Positions 57,499-64,000 of a DNA stretch of 64,000 bases are shown here, piece after piece. Both the position numbers and the translations under genes were made by a program. This DNA comes from Flavobacterium sp. LMO8 (GTDB lineage: Bacteria > Bacteroidota > Bacteroidia > Flavobacteriales > Flavobacteriaceae): the NCBI RefSeq assembly GCF_009495755.1, contig NZ_WIBJ01000027.1, positions 116,963 to 180,962 on the forward strand, in the 5' to 3' direction. The notes beneath the pieces were generated by a model. That model was not told the DNA's origin. It made no database searches and worked only from the letters and a program-made list of their open reading frames with translations. Each line of letters starts with the position of its first letter. Within the stretch, counting starts at the first letter, position 1.

Positions 57499-60417
57499 TT
57501 ACTCAATAATCGCTTCGTAAATTACCCTTTGAATATTCTCTCTTATATTTTCTTTTGATAATTTATTCGAGGCGTTAGAATCAGGATACGTTCTGTTGGA
57601 TAAGAAAACATAAACAATTTCTTTTTCTGGGTCGGCCCAAGTCATGGTACCTGTAAACCCTGTATGTCCGAAACTTGTTAGTGAAACACATCCACATGTT
57701 GGGCCTTCATTCCCTAATTGTGGTTTATCAAAACCAACACCTCTTCTATTCCCTTCTTTACAAAAATAGCATGTATTGAATATGTTAAAAGTGTTTTCGG
57801 AAATATATGTTCTTCCTCCGTAACTTCCTTTTTGTAGATACATTTGCATTACTTTAGCCACATCCAAGGCATTGGCAAACAAACCAGCATGACCTGAAAT
57901 TCCTCCTTGCATCGCAGCTGCCATGTCGTGAACATAACCTTGCACTACTTGATGTCTGAAATAATTGTCATTTTCTGTTGGAATAACTCGGTTAGCATTC
58001 AATTTTCGTAACGGATTGTACATGATAGAATTCGCTCCTAAAGGTTCAAAAAAGTTAGCATGCGCTATATCTTCAAGTGATTTTTTATTGTGTATTTCCA
58101 AATATTCTTTAAAAAGAATAAAGGTAAAATCACTATATTTGTATTGCTTTTTAGGTAACAACTCGCTGTCTAAAATCGTTTTAACAATCGTATCGTTATA
58201 ATCTTTTCTCAAATATAATTTATCAGCTACATGAATTGGAAAATCTTCAGAAAACACACTTCTATAATAATGTGTACTCGGTCGATTTAAACTGTCCAAA
58301 GTAGCTTTATAAAAAGGAATCCATGGCTGAAAACGGGCTTGATGTGTTAGCATATCTAAAACCGTTGCGTTAGCTTTATTTGAATTTTTCGCCGCAGGTA
58401 ACATGGTACGTAATTTTGTTTCCAATGTTAAGTGACCTTTATCGAATTCTTGCATTACATTCGGTAAAGTAGCAACAATTTTTGTCAAAGAAGCTATATC
58501 ATAAACATCCGTATTAGTTACTTTCTGATTCGTTTCATACGTATGGTTTCCGAATGATTTCTGATAAATTACTTTCCCTTTTCGAGCTACAACTACTTGA
58601 ATTCCAGGTGTCATTTTTTTAGAAATGGCATAGTTAGCAATAGAATCGATTTTAGTCAATATTTTAGAATTCATTCCAACATTTTCTGGAATTTCAAATC
58701 CTAAACGCTTGATTTCTAACGTTTCAATTCCTTCATTTACTTTGAATTCGTCATCAATTGAAACAGGTAATTTCCCTTTTGCTCCAATCGCTCCGAAAAT
58801 GATTTGAGGTGCAATGGTTTGTGCAATATCATTGTTTTGATACGCTAAAACAATTGTTTCTATTTCTTCGAAGTTTTTTAAATTCGTTAAAGAATAAGGC
58901 TTAGTAAAACAGGTTAAAATCACATCATTTTGTTTGGCAATTTGGTTAATCCACAACATTTCTTTGAAATTCATATTGTGATTTCTCCAAGCACCATCTT
59001 GTTTGTGATACCCAATAATTACTTTAGTAAAATCTTGTAATTGCACCAATACAGAATCTAAATTTTTATTGGTAATTTCACTAACAGATGCGTAATTTCT
59101 CAAATTTGTTAAAAAGGTATCTGATTTATCGTTTCCTAATTTAATATAAGCGATTTTCTCTTTTTCAATATCTCGAACCGGAACTAATTTATCGTGATTT
59201 TTAATTACCGTTACAGCATTTTCATATAATTTATAATTCAAAGCGTCAAATTCGACAACATTCAAATCTTGGTATAAATTATCTAAAACGATTGGTTGGT
59301 AGTTATTTAAGTTCGCTTTGTATTTATACGCCAAAATCTTTTTAACAGAATACATCAAACGTTCTTCTGTAATAATTCCAGCATCGAAAGTTTCTTTGAA
59401 TTTTTTAATCGCAACGGGAACATTTTCAGCAAATAACAATACATCATTACCAGCTAAAAAAGCTTCTAAATCAATATCGCCCGGTTTTTTAAAATTACTT
59501 GCGCCCTTCATATTTAAGGCATCTGTAAAAATTAAGCCTTCAAATTGTAATTCTTTTTTTAAGATATCAGTTACTACTGGATATGAAATGGATGTTGGAT
59601 AATTCGCTCTTGGTTCGATACTTGGCACATTCAAATGCGCTACCATTACACTAGCTAATCCTTTTTTAATCAATTCTTTATAAGGAAAAAGTTCGATTTC
59701 ATCTAATCGATTTCTTTCAAAATTTACAACCGGTAATGTATGATGTGAATCGGTTGAAGTGTCGCCATGACCTGGAAAATGCTTAGCTGTAGCAAAAACG
59801 CCTTCGTCTTGTAAACCTTTCATTAAAGCAATGGCTCTAGAAGTAACATTTTCTTTTATTTCTCCAAAGGAACGATTTCCGATGATTGGATTTTTTGGAT
59901 TGGTATTGATATCCACAACAGGCGCAAAGTTGAAATGAATTCCCATTCGTTTTGATTGTTTCGCCATTTGATTTCCGGCTTTTTCAATCAATTTCATATC
60001 TTGAACAGCACCAAGCGTCATGTTCCAAGGATAACGATACGTAGAATCTAATCGCATACTCAAACCCCATTCGGCGTCAATTCCGATAAACAAAGGAACT
60101 TTTGATTTGGCTTGATAACGATTTGTTAATTTTGCCTGACGTACTGGTCCGCCTTGAAAGAAAATTAATCCTCCAATTTTATATTCTTCAACTAATTTAT
60201 CGATTGATTTATTGTGTGCTTCATCTTTATTGGAATAAGCGGCAACCATAAACAACTGCCCTACTTTTTCTTCGAACGAAAATTGGTTGTAAATACTATC
60301 AACCCAAACTTGTTGAGAAACTACTTTTTTAGCATTTAAAACAGGTTTAGCTTTATTTTGAGAAAATGATATATGTATAAAAACTACCGAAAACAGTAGT
60401 GTGAGAACTCTTTGCAT
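57499..60417 (-). CDS. GH3 N-acetylhexosaminidase-like domain fused to CubicO/beta-lactamase-type hydrolase
   Basis: Secreted protein of 972 residues with signal peptide MQRVLTLLFSVVFIHISFSQ. Residues about 35-360 are a GH3 domain with the NagZ-type loop KHFPGHGDTSTDSHHTLP and nucleophile Asp in FTDALNMKG. A GH3 C-terminal-like part follows. About residues 600-960 form a class C beta-lactamase-like serine hydrolase with SLTKI (SxxK) and HTGFTG. It likely trims peptidoglycan-derived amino sugars and acts on a peptide or ester. The fusion is typical of Bacteroidota. Confidence 0.88.
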   Translation of the reverse strand: MQRVLTLLFSVVFIHISFSQNKAKPVLNAKKVVSQQVWVDSIYNQFSFEEKVGQLFMVAAYSNKDEAHNKSIDKLVEEYKIGGLIFFQGGPVRQAKLTNRYQAKSKVPLFIGIDAEWGLSMRLDSTYRYPWNMTLGAVQDMKLIEKAGNQMAKQSKRMGIHFNFAPVVDINTNPKNPIIGNRSFGEIKENVTSRAIALMKGLQDEGVFATAKHFPGHGDTSTDSHHTLPVVNFERNRLDEIELFPYKELIKKGLASVMVAHLNVPSIEPRANYPTSISYPVVTDILKKELQFEGLIFTDALNMKGASNFKKPGDIDLEAFLAGNDVLLFAENVPVAIKKFKETFDAGIITEERLMYSVKKILAYKYKANLNNYQPIVLDNLYQDLNVVEFDALNYKLYENAVTVIKNHDKLVPVRDIEKEKIAYIKLGNDKSDTFLTNLRNYASVSEITNKNLDSVLVQLQDFTKVIIGYHKQDGAWRNHNMNFKEMLWINQIAKQNDVILTCFTKPYSLTNLKNFEEIETIVLAYQNNDIAQTIAPQIIFGAIGAKGKLPVSIDDEFKVNEGIETLEIKRLGFEIPENVGMNSKILTKIDSIANYAISKKMTPGIQVVVARKGKVIYQKSFGNHTYETNQKVTNTDVYDIASLTKIVATLPNVMQEFDKGHLTLETKLRTMLPAAKNSNKANATVLDMLTHQARFQPWIPFYKATLDSLNRPSTHYYRSVFSEDFPIHVADKLYLRKDYNDTIVKTILDSELLPKKQYKYSDFTFILFKEYLEIHNKKSLEDIAHANFFEPLGANSIMYNPLRKLNANRVIPTENDNYFRHQVVQGYVHDMAAAMQGGISGHAGLFANALDVAKVMQMYLQKGSYGGRTYISENTFNIFNTCYFCKEGNRRGVGFDKPQLGNEGPTCGCVSLTSFGHTGFTGTMTWADPEKEIVYVFLSNRTYPDSNASNKLSKENIRENIQRVIYEAIIE

Positions 60418-60560
60418 AAATTTTAGTTTGATTTTATAACTTAGAACTAAATCCATGCCAAAATACTACATCTTGACTTTAAAATAAAGTGTTTTAGGTT
60501 TATTTTATGAAGAAAGTTGTTAACGTAAGTTTCTAAACTTAATTTGGAAGATGTACTTAA

Positions 60561-61784
60561 CTAATCAATCAAATCGATATGACGATCGTGATAGCCTAAT
60601 AAATATAAAACGCCATCTAATCCGATGCTCGATATAGAACTTTGAGCGTTGTCTTTTACTTTAGGTTTTGCATGAAAAGCTATCCCTAAACCAGCAAGGT
60701 TTAACATAGGTAAATCGTTAGCACCATCACCAACAGCAATGGTTTGGTTGATATCAATTCCTTCTCTAAGAGCGATTTCTTTTAGATATTCGGCTTTTTT
60801 ATTTCCATCTACTATTTCACCAAGATAACCTCCGGTAAGAACACCGTCTTTGATTTCTAATTCGTTAGCATAAACGTAGTCGATTCCTAATTCTTTTTGT
60901 AAATATTTTCCAAAATAAGTAAATCCACCAGAAAGAATGGCGGTTTTAAAACCATACGATTTTAAAGTATCAATTAATCTCCTTGCTCCTTTTGTGATGG
61001 GCAAATTAATGGCAACTTCTTCTAAAACTTCTTCTTTCAAACCTTTTAAAAGAGACATTCTTTGTTTAAAACTTTCTTGAAAATCGATTTCACCTTGCAT
61101 AGCAGATTCAGTGATAGCTTTAACTTGTTCTCCAACACCAGCTAATTCTGCCAATTCGTCAATTACTTCGGTTTGAATTAAAGTAGAATCCATGTCAAAG
61201 CAAACCAAACGGCGGTTTCTTCTAAAAATATTGTCTTCTTGAAAGGCGATATCTAAATTTAATTCGGACGAAATTGCCATGAATTTTTCAGTAAATTCAG
61301 ACTTGTTTTTAATTTCACCACGAATGGATAATTGAATAGAAGATCTTGGATAATCATCTTCTTTAACCAAAGAAACTCTTCCTGTTAATCGTTTAATTGC
61401 ATCGATATTCAAGTTTTTTTCCGAAATAACTTTAGTAACTTCTGAGATTTGTTCGGCAGTTAATTTTTCACCCAAAAGGGTTACGATATAACGGTCTTTT
61501 CCTTGAAGTTTTACCCATTTTTCGTACTCTTCATGAGGAATTGGTTTGAATTTGGCTTTAATACCTAATTCATATGATTTGAATAAAATATCTTTTAAAA
61601 CGGCAGCTGATTTTTTTCCCGATTTAATTTGAAACAAAATACCCAATGAAAGTGTATCGTGAATATTGGCTTGACCAATATCTAGAACATTTGCATCATA
61701 TTCTGCTAAAACTGCTGTTAATGAAGATGTTAATCCTGGTTTATCTTGTCCTGATATATTTAATAAAAAAATATCGCTATCCAT
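60561..61784 (-). CDS. serB: Phosphoserine phosphatase with N-terminal ACT domains
   Basis: HAD phosphatase for the last step of serine synthesis. It is 407 residues: two ACT domains (about 5-80 and 98-175; NISGQDKPGLTSSLTAVLAE) that can bind amino acid effectors, then the HAD core with CFDMDSTLIQTEV (nucleophile Asp197, Asp199), ILSGGFTYFGK and VGDGANDLPML. It is a lone gene ahead of the GH3/CubicO gene. Confidence 0.93.
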   Translation of the reverse strand: MDSDIFLLNISGQDKPGLTSSLTAVLAEYDANVLDIGQANIHDTLSLGILFQIKSGKKSAAVLKDILFKSYELGIKAKFKPIPHEEYEKWVKLQGKDRYIVTLLGEKLTAEQISEVTKVISEKNLNIDAIKRLTGRVSLVKEDDYPRSSIQLSIRGEIKNKSEFTEKFMAISSELNLDIAFQEDNIFRRNRRLVCFDMDSTLIQTEVIDELAELAGVGEQVKAITESAMQGEIDFQESFKQRMSLLKGLKEEVLEEVAINLPITKGARRLIDTLKSYGFKTAILSGGFTYFGKYLQKELGIDYVYANELEIKDGVLTGGYLGEIVDGNKKAEYLKEIALREGIDINQTIAVGDGANDLPMLNLAGLGIAFHAKPKVKDNAQSSISSIGLDGVLYLLGYHDRHIDLID

Positions 61785-61820
61785 AATGTTTTACAAGTAA
61801 GTTTATTATAAAATTATGTA

Positions 61821-62303
61821 CTAGAAAAATCGATTATGCCAACTTTCATTTGCAGGAACTTCCCAGAAATCATTTAATTCTCCTAATGTATTTAATAGAT
61901 TATTAAATACTATCGTATTTTCAGAAACAGCTTTTTCTTTCGCCATTTTTTTAAATTCGATAAGTGGTTTAAAGGCAACGTGATCACCTATTTTAAATGT
62001 TACATTCATTTTATCCAATAAATCAACATTATATTTTTGCTCTAAATTTTGAATAATTTGAACAGATGCATCAATAGAACAACCTGTAGCCACTTGCACA
62101 TTTTGATTTACAGCAATTATAATAAAACGATTGTAGCGCGTTTCGAAAGAAGCTTCAAGAGGATGTCCGTGCGAAATCCAGTTTTCTGTAAAGAATTTTA
62201 ATTCAGCTTCAATTTCTTGAATTTCTTCATCTGAAAATTTTCTATTTGATTGATAAATCCAAATTTTAGATTCTCCAGGTAATGTATCAAAAGGTACGAA
62301 CAT
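61821..62303 (-). CDS. Conserved Bacteroidota protein, often labelled ABC transporter ATPase
   Basis: A protein of 160 residues with no Walker motifs, so the common database label is not supported. Recognisable are FVPFDTLPGESKIWIYQSNR and FTENWISHGHPLEASFETRY. The ATG at 62303 is the family start. It begins four bases after the Fe-S oxidoreductase gene and is regularly found behind it, so the function may be linked to that complex. Confidence 0.75.
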   Translation of the reverse strand: MFVPFDTLPGESKIWIYQSNRKFSDEEIQEIEAELKFFTENWISHGHPLEASFETRYNRFIIIAVNQNVQVATGCSIDASVQIIQNLEQKYNVDLLDKMNVTFKIGDHVAFKPLIEFKKMAKEKAVSENTIVFNNLLNTLGELNDFWEVPANESWHNRFF

Positions 62304-62307
62304 AATT

Positions 62308-63099
62308 TTATAAGTCTTGAGCATTAGCAATTATTTCAGCAATATCTAACACTTTAACATCATTTTCTTTGTGTGCAAATTTTACTCCATCGGTCATCAT
62401 TGTATTGCAATAAGGGCAACCTGTAGCGATGATATTGGGTGTGGTTTCAAGAGCATCTTGAGTTCTTAATACATTAATATCCATATTCCCTTTTTCAGGC
62501 TCTTTAAACATTTGAGCACCTCCAGCACCACAACATAGCGCAGAACTTTTGCTACGTTTCATCTCAACAATTTCGGCATTTGTTTGAGACAATATTTCTC
62601 TAGGAGCTTGATATTCATTATTAGCTCTACCTAAATAACATGGATCATGAAATGTAATACGGCTACCTTTGTAAGTGTCTTTATTAAAGCTTATACGCCC
62701 TTCTTTTAAAAGCTGTTGAATAAATTGTGTGTGATGTAAAACGTCATAGTTCCCACCTAAACTAGGATATTCATTTTTTAAACAATTAAAAGAATGAGGA
62801 TCGCATGTTACAATTTTTTTTACTTCATAAGCATTAAGTAACTCAATATTCATAAGTGCTTGCATTTGAAATAAAAATTCATTTCCTGCTCTTTTTGCAA
62901 CATCTCCTGTACAACTTTCTTCAGTTCCTAAAACAGCAAAATTTACATTTGCTTTATTTAAAATTTTAACGAAAGCTCTTGAGATTTTTTTTGCTCTGTC
63001 ATCGAAACTACCAGCAGAACCTACCCAAAAAAGAATTTCAGGTTGTTTTCCTTCGGCCATCATTTCGGCCATTGTTGGTACAATTAAATTTTCTGACAT
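62308..63099 (-). CDS. CCG-domain (Fe-S)-binding oxidoreductase subunit
   Basis: Heterodisulfide-reductase/GlpC-type protein of 263 residues with two cysteine-rich CCG domains: TCDPHSFNCLKNEYP with HDPCYLGR, and ALCCGAGGAQM with GCPYCNTMM. It probably accepts electrons from the neighbouring 4Fe-4S membrane protein. The donor and final substrate are unknown. Confidence 0.87.
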   Translation of the reverse strand: MSENLIVPTMAEMMAEGKQPEILFWVGSAGSFDDRAKKISRAFVKILNKANVNFAVLGTEESCTGDVAKRAGNEFLFQMQALMNIELLNAYEVKKIVTCDPHSFNCLKNEYPSLGGNYDVLHHTQFIQQLLKEGRISFNKDTYKGSRITFHDPCYLGRANNEYQAPREILSQTNAEIVEMKRSKSSALCCGAGGAQMFKEPEKGNMDINVLRTQDALETTPNIIATGCPYCNTMMTDGVKFAHKENDVKVLDIAEIIANAQDL

Positions 63100-63161
63100 A
63101 ATGTTTTATATTTTAAATCAATATTTAGAAATGACTCTCTAAATAGCAAATTTTATTTTTA

Positions 63162-64000
63162 CTATTCGTTTACCCAATTTAAACGATCCATTTGATTGTA
63201 TGGCCAAGGCGCTCCATTGTTTTCAATATTACTCATCATATTGTTTAATTCCATTGGTGCAGCACTTTGTTCCATTACTAAATAACGACGCATATCGATA
63301 ATAATTGATAACGGACTAATATTAATAGGACATTCTTCCACACAAGCATTACAAGTTGTACAAGCCCATAATTCTTCTGGAGTAATGTAATCGTTTAATA
63401 ATGATTTTCCATCATCAACAAATACCCCTTTATTTAAATCGATATTTCTTCCTACTTCCTCTAAACGATCACGAGTGTCCATCATAATCTTTCTAGGAGA
63501 TAATTTTTTACCTGTTTGGTTAGCTGGACAAGAAGATGTACAACGACCACACTCGGTACAACTATACGCATTTAATAATTGTACCCAATTTAAATCTTGA
63601 ACATCAGAGGCACCAAACTTAGCTGGAACAGCATCAGGATTTGCAGGCGCTGCAAAAGGATCAGCACTTGGATCAATCATTAATTTTACTTCGTTTGTAA
63701 CACTTTCTAAATTATTTAATTTCCCTTTAGCATTTAAATCAGCAAAGAAAGTATTTGGGAAAGCTAGTAAAATGTGTAAATGTTTTGAGAAATATAAGTA
63801 ATTTAAGAAAACTAAAATTCCTGCAATGTGTAACCACCAAGCGACTCTTTCAATAATAACTACTGAACCTTCGCTCATTCCGTTGAAAATTGGGGCAATA
63901 AACTGTGATATTGGAAAACTACCTACACTGTTATAATGACCAATACCTAAATTTTGCAAATGAAAATCAGCTGCATTCATAACTAAAAACAACGTCATCA
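63162..64000 (-). CDS. Membrane 4Fe-4S dicluster protein, truncated at window edge
   Basis: N-terminal transmembrane helices (IERVAWWLHIAGILVFLNYL) precede a domain with two ferredoxin-type clusters: CTECGRCTSSCPANQTG and CTTCNACVEECPINISP. It resembles the electron-transfer subunit of glycolate- or heterodisulfide-reductase-like complexes. The 5' end lies beyond 64000, so more N-terminal helices are expected. It is 62 bases upstream of the CCG-domain gene on the same strand. Confidence 0.87.
   Translation of the reverse strand, partial: MTLFLVMNAADFHLQNLGIGHYNSVGSFPISQFIAPIFNGMSEGSVVIIERVAWWLHIAGILVFLNYLYFSKHLHILLAFPNTFFADLNAKGKLNNLESVTNEVKLMIDPSADPFAAPANPDAVPAKFGASDVQDLNWVQLLNAYSCTECGRCTSSCPANQTGKKLSPRKIMMDTRDRLEEVGRNIDLNKGVFVDDGKSLLNDYITPEELWACTTCNACVEECPINISPLSIIIDMRRYLVMEQSAAPMELNNMMSNIENNGAPWPYNQMDRLNWVNE

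Overview
The window reads as a chromosomal segment of a low-GC member of the Flavobacteriaceae (Bacteroidota), closest in style to Flavobacterium. The reasons are A+T-rich coding with short intergenic gaps, promoters of the Bacteroidota type (TTTG, about 19 bases, TAnnTTTG) ahead of several genes, a bacillithiol pathway (bshA and bshB1 both present), domain-fused lineage-typical proteins (GH3 plus CubicO hydrolase, ACT-SerB, TamB of about 1,500 residues), and secreted proteins with the QVGIGTT-type N-terminus common in this family. No phage, insertion-sequence transposase, integrase or CRISPR array was seen. Most of the window is core housekeeping.

Layout. 1-3 kb: a 5'-truncated tRNA-Val, a tRNA-His, bshB1, then a hotdog thioesterase coupled to isochorismate synthase (menaquinone branch), separated by two palindromic MITE-like repeats. 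3-10 kb: a beta-helix lipoprotein, two tandem paralogous secreted proteins, and purL, which carries two in-frame copies of a short dispersed repeat. 10-12.5 kb: a membrane-anchored phosphatase behind an LTA-synthase-like enzyme. 12.7-20.5 kb: fatty-acid degradation (acyl-CoA synthetase; marR, fadB-like, fadA and acyl-CoA dehydrogenase), with matching TATGCATGCATA palindromes upstream of the synthetase and of marR. 20.6-25.2 kb: bcp, nth (without the usual Fe-S cysteines), DUF2200, a sugar kinase, gap and pfkA. 25.3-35.1 kb: tamB divergent from a run of genes starting tsaD-rsmE-DUF4159-AI-2E transporter-methyltransferase-secreted protein.

35.1-36.0 kb is the most accessory-looking patch: a two-TM orphan gene next to an attC-like palindrome and enclosed by an exact inverted 10-mer, beside a tRNA-Ser/Pro/Arg cluster. 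36.3-44.9 kb: thiolase, NlpC/P60 peptidase, TPR protein, gyrA and clpC. 45-47.5 kb: a fused RimB-like protease/RimK ligase followed by a GldL-like two-TM miniprotein, a TMEM175 channel and DUF1304. 47.5-57.5 kb: hutH, gcvT, yebC, an orphan membrane-anchored protein, a CAP lipoprotein, pdxH, an ECF sigma operon, a PrcB-like lipoprotein, bshA and DUF1801. 57.5-64 kb: GH3/CubicO hydrolase, serB, and an Fe-S oxidoreductase cluster that runs off the right edge.

Candidates for novelty are modest rather than spectacular: the in-frame repeat insertions in conserved enzymes, the attC-like cassette, the RimB-RimK fusion with its membrane neighbours, and the MarR-type palindromes.
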